From Halobaculum limi (GTDB taxonomy: Archaea > Halobacteriota > Halobacteria > Halobacteriales > Haloferacaceae): 64,000 nucleotides of DNA. The translations under genes were made by a program, and so were the position numbers. The notes under the pieces are model-generated. The model was given only the letters and a program-made list of their open reading frames with translations. It did not search any database and had not been told where the DNA came from. Below, in pieces: positions 52,443 through 61,997 of this stretch. Position 1 is the first letter of the stretch; the number at the start of each line of letters is the position of its first letter. The stretch is taken from NCBI RefSeq assembly GCF_029490015.1, contig NZ_CP120468.1, positions 2,356,001-2,420,000 of the forward strand, read 5' to 3'.

Positions 52443-52490
52443 CCTGCCGATTCCACAACACCTTCGAACCGGCCAGTCGAGCGGTGGGAT

Positions 52491-53801
52491 ATGAGCGACG
52501 ACGACGCCGACCGCGCTGGCTCCGACCCACTCGCGGACCCGACCCTCCCGGGGATGCGGCGCGACGGCTACGTCTTCCCCGACTACGAGAACTACTGTTT
52601 CGCGAACGTCCCCGGAACCGTGGCCGACGTCCTGGGCGTCGAATCCGGACGACGACTCCCGGACGATGCCGTTCCCTCGGGCGACTACTCGACCGTTCTG
52701 GTCGTCCTCGTCGACGGCTTCGGACTCGACCAGTTCCGCACGCGGCGTGCGTCGATTCCCTTGCTCGACTCGCTGGCGACCGCCGGGACGTCGACCCCGC
52801 TGACCTCGGTGTACCCCTCCGAGACGGCGGCGGCGATCACCAGTGTGCACACCGGCGCGACCCCCGCCGAACACGGCCTGCTCGGGTGGAACCTCCGCCT
52901 CCGTGACCACGACCTCACCTGCGAGTCGCTCCCGTTTCTCGCACGCGAGGGCGGCGACCTCGGTGAGGCGACCAGCGGCGAGGTGACGGGCGACGACCTG
53001 TTCGACGCCGACCCGGTGTATCGAGACCTCTCGGCGGCGGGTGTCGACAGTCACGTCGTCCAACACACCAGCATCGCGGACGGCCCGTACTCGGAGGCGG
53101 CGACGGCGGGCGCGACGGTCCACGGGGTGGAGTCGCTTCCGGACCTCGCAGTTACCGCGCGTCGACAGGTCGAGACGACCGACGAACCGACGTACGTGTA
53201 CGCCTACTGGTCGGACGTCGACAGCACCTCTCACGCGAGGGGGACGGACTCCGACCGGTACCGCGCGGAACTGGAGACTGCGTGTGCGACCATCGAACGG
53301 GAGTTGGCCCGCATCGACCCCTCGGCGGCCGAGGACACGCTTGTCGTCCTCACGGCCGACCACGGGCATCTCAACGCCGACCCGGCAGCGGCGGTCGACC
53401 TCGAAAGCTACCCTGAGGTGTGGAACGCCCGCGACCACCATCGTACCGGGAAGCCGGTCCTCCCGACCGGCGGACCGCGGAACGTCCACCTGCACCTCCG
53501 TGACGGCGCGAGCGTCCAGCGGGCGCGTGAGACACTCGTCGAGGCCTCGTTCGACGCCCGCGTACTCACCGGGACCGAGGCGTTAGAGGCGGGGCTGTTC
53601 GGCCCTGGCGAGCCGTCAGACCTGCTCCGAGCGCGCGTCGGTGACTTGGTCGTCGTCCCGCGTGACCGTGACGTGTGGTTCGCGGGCGAACAGCGCAAAC
53701 TCGACTTCGTCGGCACTCACGGCGGGCAAAGCCCCGAAGAGATGTACGTCCCGTTCCTCGCGGCCGACCTCGAAACGTGGCAGGCGTCGCGAACGGCGTG
53801 A
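52491..53801 (+). CDS. Alkaline phosphatase superfamily phosphodiesterase/pyrophosphatase
   Basis: A 436-residue protein. The metal/nucleophile motifs are VLVVLVDGFGLDQFR (first Asp) and SVYPSETAAAITSVHTG, the expected nucleophile Ser/Thr region (about residues 104-120). Further on come YWSDVDSTSHARG (two metal ligands, about 240-252) and VVLTADHGHLNADP (Asp-His-Gly-His, about 284-297), ending GTHGGQSPEEM. This is the type I phosphodiesterase/nucleotide pyrophosphatase arrangement. No signal peptide is visible, so it is probably cytoplasmic. The substrate is unknown. It lies 48 nt after the small membrane protein gene and may share its transcript. Confidence 0.88.
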   Translation: MSDDDADRAGSDPLADPTLPGMRRDGYVFPDYENYCFANVPGTVADVLGVESGRRLPDDAVPSGDYSTVLVVLVDGFGLDQFRTRRASIPLLDSLATAGTSTPLTSVYPSETAAAITSVHTGATPAEHGLLGWNLRLRDHDLTCESLPFLAREGGDLGEATSGEVTGDDLFDADPVYRDLSAAGVDSHVVQHTSIADGPYSEAATAGATVHGVESLPDLAVTARRQVETTDEPTYVYAYWSDVDSTSHARGTDSDRYRAELETACATIERELARIDPSAAEDTLVVLTADHGHLNADPAAAVDLESYPEVWNARDHHRTGKPVLPTGGPRNVHLHLRDGASVQRARETLVEASFDARVLTGTEALEAGLFGPGEPSDLLRARVGDLVVVPRDRDVWFAGEQRKLDFVGTHGGQSPEEMYVPFLAADLETWQASRTA

Positions 53802-53877
53802 GGGGGTGTGCGCCCCCGCAGGAAACGAGCGAGAACGGAACGTTAATGCAACACGCCGGGCCATCTTCGGGTAACAG

Positions 53878-54126
53878 ATGATCCCGCTCCAGGTCGTCGA
53901 CAGCTTCCTGCTCCCGTACAACGTCGGACAGGCGCTGCTCCTCGGATTCATCCTGACGACGGTCGCCACGTTGCCGGTGTCGCGCAAGGCGATGGCGCTC
54001 AACACGATGCTGTTCGGCATTATCTTCCTGCTGACGCCGCAGTCGCTCGTGCCGGTCCACTACCTGTTCCTCGGCATCGTGCTGTGTGTCGTCGGACCAC
54101 TCGTGTACGTCGTCTCGAAGAAGTGA
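53878..54126 (+). CDS. Small three-TM membrane protein (DUF8006-like)
   Basis: An 82-residue protein starting MIPLQVVDSFLLPYNVGQAL. Three hydrophobic helices (about 18-33, 41-53 and 59-77) are separated by short loops PVSRKAMALN and TPQSLVPVHY. It has no soluble domain. The pattern is repeated in haloarchaea, and the function is unknown. It is 76 nt from the phosphatase-superfamily stop and 121 nt upstream of thrB. Confidence 0.72.
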   Translation: MIPLQVVDSFLLPYNVGQALLLGFILTTVATLPVSRKAMALNTMLFGIIFLLTPQSLVPVHYLFLGIVLCVVGPLVYVVSKK

Positions 54127-54247
54127 GGCGGTGATCCCACCGCGCTGACCGAGTAGCCTGCGTTCTCCCGGCCTCCGTAGCCGACGGCGAACCGGGGTTC
54201 CTGCGTCGAACGTCATCCTTTTGCCCGCCGCGTCGGACCGACGCGGC

Positions 54248-55126
54248 ATGGTATTCGCCCGCGCCCCCGCCACGAGCGCGAATCTCGGTAGCGGCTTCGA
54301 CACGTTCGGCGTCGCTCTTTCACACCCGGCCGACACCGTCCAGGTCGAACGCGCCGAGGAGACGAGTATCGAGGTGAGCGGCGCGGGCGCGCAGTTCATC
54401 CCGACCGAACCGGACAAGAACGTCGTCGGCGCCGTCGCCGACGCACTCGACGCGCCAGCGCACATCCACATCGACAAGGGCGTGCGTCCCTCTTCGGGGC
54501 TCGGATCGTCGGCCGCCTCCGCCGCGGCCGCCGCGGTCGCACTCAACGCACTGTACGACCGGGGGTACAGCCGTGCTGACCTCGTCTCGGTCGCCGCCGA
54601 AGGCGAGGCGGTCGTCTCGGGCGAGGCACACGCCGACAACGTCGCACCGGCGTTGCTGGGTGGGTTCACCATCGTCCGCAGCGACGACACCACGACGAGC
54701 ATCGACGCGGACCTGCCGCTGGTGGCGTGTCTGCCGGAGGTGGTCGTCTCGACGCGCGACGCCCGCGGCGTCGTACCCGACGCCGTCTCGATGGACGACC
54801 ACGTCGAGACTGTCGGCAACGCCGCGACGTTGACTGCCGGGATGTGTCGCTCGGACGCCGACCTCGTCGGCCGAGGTATGGACGACCCCGTCGTCACGCC
54901 GGCGCGCGCGGAACTGATCACCGGCTACGAAGCCGTTCGGGAAGCGGCACTCGATGCGGGCGCGACCGGCGTCAGCGTGAGCGGCGCCGGCCCGAGCATC
55001 CTCGCGGTGTGTCGGGAGGGACAGCGACGCTCGGTCGCAGCGAGAATGGTCGAGGCGTTCGCGGACGCCGGCGTGGGCGCACGCGCGTACCAGACGCGCG
55101 TCGGCGAGGGCGCGACGGTGTTCTGA
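54248..55126 (+). CDS. thrB: Homoserine kinase
   Basis: A 292-residue GHMP kinase that phosphorylates L-homoserine with ATP in threonine synthesis. The start MVFARAPATSANLGSGFDTF is the characteristic N-terminus, the ATP loop RPSSGLGSSAASAAAAAV is at about residues 79-96, and GVSVSGAGPSILAV near the C-terminus is the GHMP motif 3. Length matches ThrB (about 300). The start is ATG 54248. Threonine synthase-like 7178-8263 is more than 45 kb away, so the pathway is not clustered here. Confidence 0.95.
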   Translation: MVFARAPATSANLGSGFDTFGVALSHPADTVQVERAEETSIEVSGAGAQFIPTEPDKNVVGAVADALDAPAHIHIDKGVRPSSGLGSSAASAAAAAVALNALYDRGYSRADLVSVAAEGEAVVSGEAHADNVAPALLGGFTIVRSDDTTTSIDADLPLVACLPEVVVSTRDARGVVPDAVSMDDHVETVGNAATLTAGMCRSDADLVGRGMDDPVVTPARAELITGYEAVREAALDAGATGVSVSGAGPSILAVCREGQRRSVAARMVEAFADAGVGARAYQTRVGEGATVF

Positions 55127-55132
55127 TCGCGG

Positions 55133-55594
55133 CTACTCCAGTGCACGCTCGGCGAACCGTTCTCTGACCTCCGGTTCCGGAACCTCGCAGGCGTCTTTCT
55201 TCCCGAACACGTCGTAGCGATACTCGGCGACGAGGTCGTAGAGCGTGTCACGAACCGAGCGCGGGACGGCCCGAAGCGCCCACGCGAGACTCCACGGGAG
55301 GCCGAGGCCACGGGCGACGCGGAGCGCGGCCGTCGACTTCTGGTGGGCCCCCTCGCTGTCGATGAGGACGAACGACTCGTGGTCCGCCGTCGGGAGGTCG
55401 TGTTCGCGCAGCAGCGCCTGTCCAACAGGCGAGTCGAGCGGTGCAAACCGGAAGACACCCGCGTGGTCGTAGCGGACGAGGAAGCGGATACTGCGGTGAC
55501 AGAGGTTGCAGACCCCGTCGAAGAGGATGACCGGGTGTCGCTCGGGGTCGACGTCCGCGAGTGGGTCGGCTGTCGCGGTGTCGTCGTCGCTCAT
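55133..55594 (-). CDS. DCC family thiol-disulfide oxidoreductase-like protein
   Basis: A 153-residue protein of the DUF393/DCC family. The motif VILFDGVCNLCHRSIRFLVR carries the CxxC of the family (about residues 29-32) and FVLIDSEGAHQKSTAALRVA follows. The C-terminal helical part (RAVPRSVRDTLYDLVAEYRY) is typical. The role is a predicted thiol redox function. It converges with thrB, whose stop is 7 nt away. The start is ATG 55594. Confidence 0.85.
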   Translation of the reverse strand: MSDDDTATADPLADVDPERHPVILFDGVCNLCHRSIRFLVRYDHAGVFRFAPLDSPVGQALLREHDLPTADHESFVLIDSEGAHQKSTAALRVARGLGLPWSLAWALRAVPRSVRDTLYDLVAEYRYDVFGKKDACEVPEPEVRERFAERALE

Positions 55595-55814
55595 ACCTGC
55601 AGTAGGAGTGGGACGCGTATCAACGCGCGGGCTACCGGAAGGACTCGACCGTGCTGCTGGCGGCGGTGCGGACAGGCGACACGCTTGGACACCTCCGGAG
55701 CGGCGTGTCGCACACCCGCGTACGCCCCGCGGCAGTCGTCAGAGCACGGACTGGGCGTGGTGGACCGGGCTTCGGATAAAAACGTTCACGCGGTCGAGGA
55801 AGTCGAGAACTGAC

Positions 55815-56723
55815 TTAGACGCCGCGGCCCTGGAGTTTCTCCTCCTCGGGCATCGTCTCGTTGGCTTGGCCCTTCATGCCGGCGCCGATGTCTTTCGCGA
55901 TGTCGACGAGCGTCTCGGGGTCGTCGTAGTTGTTGACCGCCTGCACGATGGCCTCGCCCATCTGCGTCGGATCCTCTGCGCCGAAGATACCGGATCCGAC
56001 GAAGATGCCGTCACAGCCGTGTTGCATCATCAGCGCCGCGTCGGCGGGCGTCGCGATGCCGCCGGCGGCGAAGTTGACGACCGGGAGGCGGCCCATATCC
56101 GCCGTCTCGTGGACCAGATCTCGGGGGGCCTCGTTCTTGCGGGCCCACTCCTCGCGTTCCTCGTAGGCCATCCCGGAGAGTTTGCGGATGGCGCGCTGGA
56201 TGTTGCGCTGGTGGGTGACGGCCTGGTTCACGTCGCCGGTGCCGGCCTCGCCTTTCGTCCGGATCATCGCTGCGCCCTCGTCGATGCGGCGAAGCGCCTC
56301 GCCGAGGTTGCGTGCGCCACAGACGAACGGCGCGGTGAAGTCGCGCTTGTCGATGTGGTAGCGCTCGTCGGCCGTCGTCAGCACCTCGGACTCGTCGACC
56401 ATGTCCGCACCCGCGGCCTCCAGAATCTGCGCCTCGGCAGTGTGGCCGATGCGCGCTTTCCCCATCACCGGGATGGACACTTCGTCGATGACCTCCTGCA
56501 GTTTGCCGGGGTCGGCCATCCGCGCGACGCCGCCGCGCTTGCGGATGTCCGCCGGCACCGATTCGAGGTGCATCACCGCGACCGCACCTGCGTCCTCCGC
56601 GATGCGAGCCTGTTCGCGGCTGACGACGTCCATAATGACGCCGCCTTTCTGCATCCGTGCGAACCCGCGCTTCACGAGGTCCGTCCCGCGTCGAAGCTCC
56701 TCAAGATCGGTCTCGTCAGCCAT
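55815..56723 (-). CDS. pdxS: Pyridoxal 5'-phosphate synthase subunit PdxS
   Basis: A 302-residue TIM barrel that makes PLP from ribose 5-phosphate, glyceraldehyde 3-phosphate and ammonia, with ammonia from PdxT. Visible signatures are [20 protein letters not shown], the lysine-bearing [17 protein letters not shown] (about residues 79-95), [17 protein letters not shown] and [20 protein letters not shown] (split) near the C-terminus. No pdxT is present in the window. A TATA-like GTTAAGTA lies 22-29 nt upstream of ATG 56723. It is divergent from the S9 peptidase. Confidence 0.96.
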   Translation of the reverse strand: MADETDLEELRRGTDLVKRGFARMQKGGVIMDVVSREQARIAEDAGAVAVMHLESVPADIRKRGGVARMADPGKLQEVIDEVSIPVMGKARIGHTAEAQILEAAGADMVDESEVLTTADERYHIDKRDFTAPFVCGARNLGEALRRIDEGAAMIRTKGEAGTGDVNQAVTHQRNIQRAIRKLSGMAYEEREEWARKNEAPRDLVHETADMGRLPVVNFAAGGIATPADAALMMQHGCDGIFVGSGIFGAEDPTQMGEAIVQAVNNYDDPETLVDIAKDIGAGMKGQANETMPEEEKLQGRGV

Positions 56724-56744
56724 ACCTTTCCTTGCGGGTGTGCG

Positions 56745-56752
56745 TACTTAAC
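56745..56752 (-). promoter_or_regulatory. TATA box of pdxS
   Basis: Minus strand GTTAAGTA, 22-29 nt upstream of the pdxS ATG, the spacing of a leaderless or nearly leaderless transcript. Confidence 0.45.
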
Positions 56753-56907
56753 GGGTGTCCTTCCCCCCGGTCTCGGCGGTTGGTACGACACACAGACGGC
56801 ACGGCTCTCGGGTCGCTTCGTCCCTCGCTCGCACCGGGGACGCAGGTGCGCTCGACCCCACGTGCCGCCACCCGGAGATACAAGCCTCGCCGCGTCAACC
56901 GCAGAGC

Positions 56908-58776
56908 GTGTACCGACGAGACCTCCGCGACACCGACCACGACGACCTGTTGGCAGCGATGGCCAGCGCCGACACGGTCGTGCAGGCGGCCTCGGCCCCC
57001 GACGACGACCGCATCGCCTACGCGAAGACCCGCGAGGGACAGACCGACCTCTGGCTGTGGGACGGGACGACCGACACCCGACTGACGAGCGACGGGATAT
57101 CGGCCCAACGGTACGGCCGCGGCGACCCAGCGTGGTTCGACTGGCACCCCGCAGGCGACGAGGTGGCGTTCCTCTCGGGCGACGGCGACCTCTCGACGGT
57201 CGACGTCGAGACGGGCGAGGTGACCGCGCTCACGACGTACGACGACCCCGACCTGGGCCTCGCGTACGGTCCCGACGGTGACGCCATCGCCGTCGTCACG
57301 AACCACTTCTCGCGGGGGTCGCTCGCACTCGTCGCTTCGGATGGCTCTCGGATCGAGGCGCTCGCGGACGACGAGTATCTGTACGGCGATCCCGCCGTCG
57401 CCGACGACGGGACGGTGTACGCGACCCGTGCCGAACACCGTCACCTGTTCGACTACGAGGCCGATCTCGTCGCCGTCGACCGCGACGACGCCGGGCGTGG
57501 TCAGGGCGTCCGTGCGGTGTACGCCGAGGAGGGCGTTCGCGTCCAGAACGTCCGTCCACGCCCCGACTCGACGGAGGTGGCGTTCGTCCACGATGCCGAC
57601 GGCTTCGATGCGGTTGGCGTCGTCGACGGTCACGCTGGCGGCGACCCGGAGACGCTGTACGCCGTCGACGAGGCGGAGGTCGCCGATCCCGCGTGGAGTC
57701 CCTCCGGCAAGACACTCGCCGTGACCGTGACCGACGACGCCCGCGCGAACGTCCACGTCGTCGACCGCGACGGCTTCTCCGAGGAACTGACCGACGAGGA
57801 CGCCTTCCACACCGCGCCTCGCTGGGTCGACGGCGACGTACTCACAGTTCGAGACACTCCGCACGACCCACCCGTGGTCTGGAACGCGAACGATGGCGAA
57901 CAGGTTTCTCCCAGCGCCGCGCCCGATTTCGGCGCGCGCATCCCAGAGCCGACGACTATCCGCTACACGTCCAGCGGGATGGAGATACAGGCGGTCGTCT
58001 ACCCGCCCGCCGCAGAGGCCGACGACGAGTCGGTGCCGCTCTTGGTGAAAGCCCACGGCGGGCCGACCTCCTTCGACCGCTTCCGCTTCGACCACCGGGC
58101 GGCGTACCTCGCAGCGCTGGGCTACTGTGTCGTGCTCCCGAACTACCGGGGGAGCGACGGCTACGGCCGCGCGTTCCGGATGGCCAACGACCACGACTGG
58201 GGCGGCGGCGACCTCGACGACGTCATCACGGCGGCCGACGCCGCGACCGAGGCGTTCGACGCCGTCGACGGCGACCGCGCGGGTATCTACGGCGGGTCCG
58301 GCGGCGGCCTGATGACCGTGAACGCGCTGGGTAACTCCGACCGCTTCCGGGCGGGTGCGGCTTTCTACGGCGTGTACGACTACGAGACGTTCCTCGACGA
58401 CACCGACGACATCGGCTGGCAGTTGATGAAGCGCGAACTCGGCGACGTCGCGACGGACTTGGAGAACTACCGCGAGGCGTCGCCCATCCGGCACGTCCCG
58501 GACATCGAAGACCCGTTGCTCGTCCTCCACGGCGAAGCCGACGTGCGCGTGCCCATCAGCCAGTCCGAGCAGTTGTGCGACGAACTGGACAAGCACGGCA
58601 AACGCTACGAGTTCCGCCGCTACGAGGGCGAGCCACACGGCTTCGGACAGCGAGAGAACGTCGTCGACGCGTACACCCGAGTCGCGGACTTCTTCGCCAA
58701 GTACCTCCAGGTCGACCCCGACGATGGGAGCAGTCGCCCGCATCCAACAGACGAACCCGACCGCACCTCGAACTGA
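56908..58776 (+). CDS. S9 family prolyl oligopeptidase-type peptidase
   Basis: A 622-residue serine peptidase. Residues about 1-360 form the beta-propeller (VVQAASAPDDDRIAYAKTRE and repeated WSPSG-like blades). The alpha/beta hydrolase is C-terminal, with nucleophile YGGSGGGLMTVNALG (Ser about residue 457), Asp in VLHGEADVRVPISQSEQL and His in EPHGFGQRENV. Acylaminoacyl-peptidase-like enzymes of this type release peptides in the cytoplasm, and no signal peptide is present. GTG 56908 is taken as start (YRRDLRDTDHDDLLAAMA); in-frame upstream codons to 56755 are unlikely. Confidence 0.88.
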   Translation: MYRRDLRDTDHDDLLAAMASADTVVQAASAPDDDRIAYAKTREGQTDLWLWDGTTDTRLTSDGISAQRYGRGDPAWFDWHPAGDEVAFLSGDGDLSTVDVETGEVTALTTYDDPDLGLAYGPDGDAIAVVTNHFSRGSLALVASDGSRIEALADDEYLYGDPAVADDGTVYATRAEHRHLFDYEADLVAVDRDDAGRGQGVRAVYAEEGVRVQNVRPRPDSTEVAFVHDADGFDAVGVVDGHAGGDPETLYAVDEAEVADPAWSPSGKTLAVTVTDDARANVHVVDRDGFSEELTDEDAFHTAPRWVDGDVLTVRDTPHDPPVVWNANDGEQVSPSAAPDFGARIPEPTTIRYTSSGMEIQAVVYPPAAEADDESVPLLVKAHGGPTSFDRFRFDHRAAYLAALGYCVVLPNYRGSDGYGRAFRMANDHDWGGGDLDDVITAADAATEAFDAVDGDRAGIYGGSGGGLMTVNALGNSDRFRAGAAFYGVYDYETFLDDTDDIGWQLMKRELGDVATDLENYREASPIRHVPDIEDPLLVLHGEADVRVPISQSEQLCDELDKHGKRYEFRRYEGEPHGFGQRENVVDAYTRVADFFAKYLQVDPDDGSSRPHPTDEPDRTSN

Positions 58777-58816
58777 AGAGCGAACTGCGGGAGGCCTGAG
58801 CGGGCGGCGCGACCGA

Positions 58817-61132
58817 TCAGGCGTCTTGCTCCAACGCTTGGTCGATCCGTTTCTCTACCTGCGGGAGCCGTCGCTCGACGAGTTCCGGTAACTGGTCGGG
58901 GAGGTTCTCGCGGTTGCGTTCGATGTTGTCTGCGATGGCGGCGGTCCGCTGGCGCAGGCCGCGAAGTCGGTTGTCTGCGCCGGCCGCGTTGCCCGACTGG
59001 GCGGCGTCGTTCGCTCGCTTCGCCGCGAGCGTCCCCGCCTCCAGCGCGCGCAAGAGGCCCGTGAAGCCGCTTGGCGAGCCGCCACCGCCGCCCTCGTCGC
59101 TGTCGTCGTCTCCGTTGGCACCCGCGCCGTTCCCACCCGCGCCGCCGGACCCGGATCCGGAGTCGGTGGCCGCCCCGTCGCCGCTCGTCTCGGTCGTCGT
59201 CTCCACCACGCTGTCGACGACGTCTGCGGCGGTCCCCGACTGCTCGGCGGTGCTGTCTGGCACGTCCACGTCGTCGATACCGTCGGCGTCGCCGTCCTCG
59301 AACACCTGCGCCTGTGCCGTCGTCTCGGTCAAGATGGTGAACAGGAAGTCTGTGAGCGACGCCTTCCCCGTCTTCGGGTCGGGGATAGTCGCCGTCGACT
59401 GGTCGGCGCGGGGGTTCACCCGGAATGCGCCGATGCCGCCGTCCTCGTCTTCGACCTCGGTCGTGTACGCGCCGTCGCGGTGGGCGTACACTGCGAACTC
59501 GGAGCCGGTGTCCTCGCTGTCGCCAGCCAGCGACGTTGGCGGCGGCGCGTCGAACACCGTGCCCGCCACGTCGTCATCGACGGCGACGCGGGCGACTCCC
59601 GGACCGTCGCTCGTCGCCGCTGCCCGTACTTTCACGGCGTCCTCGTTGGCGACGACGACCACCTCACCGTCGACGCCGGCGGCCGTCGCCTCACCGTCCT
59701 CCTCGTGCGCGAGGCCCTGACTGTACGGGGCGACGCCCGCGCCGTTGACCGTGAGGCGGTGGTCGCCCGCGGGTACGTCGCGGAGGGCGACGACGCCGTT
59801 GAACGTCGGCGCGGGCGTCGGGTCGGACTCCAGAAGCGCCATCCCTTCGACTGTCGGTTCGCTCGTCTCGATACCGTTGCTCCCGGGCGTCTCGTCGGTC
59901 CCACCCGCCTCCCTCAACAGGCCGACCACGTCGCCCGCGAAACCAGTCACGTCGATGTCGAACCGCTCGGAGAGTGCAGAGCGGTGGCGCGGGTCGGTCA
60001 CGTCGGCGACTGGGTTGGTGTACCGGGGCTGGGCTTTCGGCGTCCCCGTCGTCGTGAGGTGGGAGGCGAACGCGTCCTCCGCGAACGAGGGGACGGCGTA
60101 CTCGAACGACAACTGTGGGCCGGTGAACTCCTCGACGCCCATCTCGGCCATCGGTGCGAGCGCGTAGTCGTAATCGGCCTCGTCGACGTTCTCGGCGTCT
60201 TCGAACGCGAAGTAGTGACCCGTCTCTCGAAGTGGGAGGTCCGTCGGCGGGGCCGGGATGCCCTCGAACGACTCGATGGTCATCTCCGCGGGGACGAGGT
60301 GCTCGCGCCTGACGTTCGGCAGGTCCGGGTGCTCGTGGATCGGCGTCCCGTCGAGTTCGGGCAACGAGAACGGCAGGCGGTAGCCTTCGCCGCGCGGCAG
60401 GCCGTACGCCGCCGGGATGTCTGAGATGGCGAGTGCGCCGTTCGAGACGTCTGCAATGGCGGTCGTCACCGGGAGTCGCTCGAAGGCGTCGCGCGTCTCG
60501 TTGACGCCCAGGGCCGAGGAGTGACTCCCGACCTCACTGATGACGCTCGCGCGCTCCGTCTCGGGGTCGAGGAACTCGTTGTTCGGAATCTTCCGGGCGT
60601 GCGCAGACGCGGCGAACAACTGCGGGGTGCCCGTCTCGGGGTCGCCCGACGACTCGCTCACGTCGAGAAACACCTGCAGGAGTTCCCAGTCGTGCCAGTG
60701 GAAGTTCGTCGTGAACTGGTCGAACGCCGAGTAGATCCAGTACTGGACGACGACGAGGTCGGTGTCTGGGTACTCGACGACGTTGTAGAACACCGTCCTG
60801 TGTGGCGGTTCTCCGGCGTCGTCGATGTCGCGGGAGTAGCCATCGAACGCGTCGAAGCCGTCGAGTACCGAGTCGTCGCCGCTCTCGCTGGCGTACACGC
60901 GCGGGTCGGTGGGGAACCAGCGCTCGCCGACACCGAAGTACAGGTCCGGCGCGTGGGCGGCCGCGAGCGTTCGGCCACGCTCGCCGTCGACGGCGGTAGT
61001 CTCGGGTGCGTCGCCGCCGCCACCGAGCAGGCCTGCACAGCCAGCCAGCGACGTGATGCCGGCGGCCGTGCCGCCAGCGAGGAGGTCGCGCCGGGAGAGC
61101 GATCCGTCGTCGGAGGACCGATCGTGGCTCAT
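58817..61132 (-). CDS. Tat lipoprotein with Vps62/NPP1-like N-terminal domain and helical tail
   Basis: A 771-residue lipoprotein: SLSRRDLLAGGTAAGITSLA with the lipobox LAGC is the leader (Cys about residue 32). The N-terminal half contains HAPDLYFGVGERWFPTDPRV, VVVQYWIYSAFDQF and HWHDWELLQVFLDV, resembling the Vps62/NPP1 type of fold. A second region holds TFNGVVALRDVPAGDHRL (beta domain). The C-terminal 150 residues contain a Gly/Ser/Asn linker, then helices NDAAQSGNAAGADNRLRGLR and RRLPQVEKRIDQALEQ. It is exported and lipid anchored, with role unknown. ATG 61132 lies 15 nt from the lipoprotein gene 61147-61821, so they form an operon. Confidence 0.75.
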   Translation of the reverse strand: MSHDRSSDDGSLSRRDLLAGGTAAGITSLAGCAGLLGGGGDAPETTAVDGERGRTLAAAHAPDLYFGVGERWFPTDPRVYASESGDDSVLDGFDAFDGYSRDIDDAGEPPHRTVFYNVVEYPDTDLVVVQYWIYSAFDQFTTNFHWHDWELLQVFLDVSESSGDPETGTPQLFAASAHARKIPNNEFLDPETERASVISEVGSHSSALGVNETRDAFERLPVTTAIADVSNGALAISDIPAAYGLPRGEGYRLPFSLPELDGTPIHEHPDLPNVRREHLVPAEMTIESFEGIPAPPTDLPLRETGHYFAFEDAENVDEADYDYALAPMAEMGVEEFTGPQLSFEYAVPSFAEDAFASHLTTTGTPKAQPRYTNPVADVTDPRHRSALSERFDIDVTGFAGDVVGLLREAGGTDETPGSNGIETSEPTVEGMALLESDPTPAPTFNGVVALRDVPAGDHRLTVNGAGVAPYSQGLAHEEDGEATAAGVDGEVVVVANEDAVKVRAAATSDGPGVARVAVDDDVAGTVFDAPPPTSLAGDSEDTGSEFAVYAHRDGAYTTEVEDEDGGIGAFRVNPRADQSTATIPDPKTGKASLTDFLFTILTETTAQAQVFEDGDADGIDDVDVPDSTAEQSGTAADVVDSVVETTTETSGDGAATDSGSGSGGAGGNGAGANGDDDSDEGGGGGSPSGFTGLLRALEAGTLAAKRANDAAQSGNAAGADNRLRGLRQRTAAIADNIERNRENLPDQLPELVERRLPQVEKRIDQALEQDA

Positions 61133-61146
61133 CGTCGACTCACCGG

Positions 61147-61821
61147 TTACCCACCGTCGTGCGTGACCGCGCCCATCATCGTGCGCACGTCGTCGGCCTG
61201 CCCGGAGAGGAGCGTCGGATACGCGCCGATGGTGACGACGAAGTCGCCTCCGGCCTGTACGGCCTCCGAGACGTGGAGTCTGACGGTGGTCGTGACGCCC
61301 TCCGAGATGGTCGCGTCCGCGGTGAACAAGCCGACGGTCGTGTCGGTGCCGAGGACCTGCACCGTCTCCTCGCCGTCCGACTGGAGGTTGCTGATGCCGT
61401 CGTAGCGGGTGAGCATCCGCCGGGCGAGTTCGCGCGTGCTCAGTTCGCCGACCGGGTTGAGGGTCTGCCCCGCGATCTCGACGGCCGGCGTCGACAGCAC
61501 GACGAACATCGCCGCGCGGAGGCGTTCCCCGGCGAGCTCTGCGGCCTTGTCGTACTGGGCGAGTTGGTTCGTGACCTTCACCTCGCGGGTCTCGCCGGCG
61601 ACGGTGAACTCGCGGGTGACTGGCAACGGCTCGACTCTGTACTCTTGGAAGCCAGTCGATTCCAGCGTCGAGTCGGGGACCGACGCGACGCTCGCGGAGA
61701 ACTCCAGCGCACCGGATCCAGTGATCGCACTGAGACAGCCGCTGGTTGCGGTTAGACCCCCGAGCGCCAACGCGCCGGTGGCCGAGCGGAGGAACTCCCG
61801 TCTGCGTGCCTCTCGTGACAT
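61147..61821 (-). CDS. Tat lipoprotein, DUF6517-like
   Basis: A 224-residue protein starting MSREARRREFLRSATGALAL. The Tat motif RRREFL and lipobox TSGC (Cys about residue 29) mark export and membrane anchoring. The mature part is beta-rich with TREFTVAGETREVKVTNQLA and RLRAAMFVVLSTPAVEIAG and has a conserved DGISNLQSDGEETVQVLG segment. This resembles the DUF6517 haloarchaeal family. It is transcribed before 58817-61132 (14 nt between stop and start), so the two lipoproteins are likely co-expressed and may act together at the outer surface. Function unknown. Confidence 0.78.
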   Translation of the reverse strand: MSREARRREFLRSATGALALGGLTATSGCLSAITGSGALEFSASVASVPDSTLESTGFQEYRVEPLPVTREFTVAGETREVKVTNQLAQYDKAAELAGERLRAAMFVVLSTPAVEIAGQTLNPVGELSTRELARRMLTRYDGISNLQSDGEETVQVLGTDTTVGLFTADATISEGVTTTVRLHVSEAVQAGGDFVVTIGAYPTLLSGQADDVRTMMGAVTHDGG

Positions 61822-61984
61822 GCCCGAGGCGTGGAACCGAAGCGGTATCAGTCTCGTGGCTTTCGACGGCGCGCGTGGGCCTGACACTCGGGCGGCCGCC
61901 ATTCGACCCGCCGAGAATCGCCGGGTGAACCACTCACACGCTCGTACGCCGGGTATCGCACGGTTTTTGCCGCTCGCCACGGAA

Positions 61985-61991
61985 GGAGGTG
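61985..61991 (+). promoter_or_regulatory. Strong Shine-Dalgarno site of the radical SAM gene
   Basis: GGAGGTG with 6 nt to the ATG at 61998, complementary to the 3' end of 16S rRNA. Most genes in the window lack such a site, so this gene is probably translated from a leadered mRNA. Confidence 0.75.
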
Positions 61992-61997
61992 TACTGA

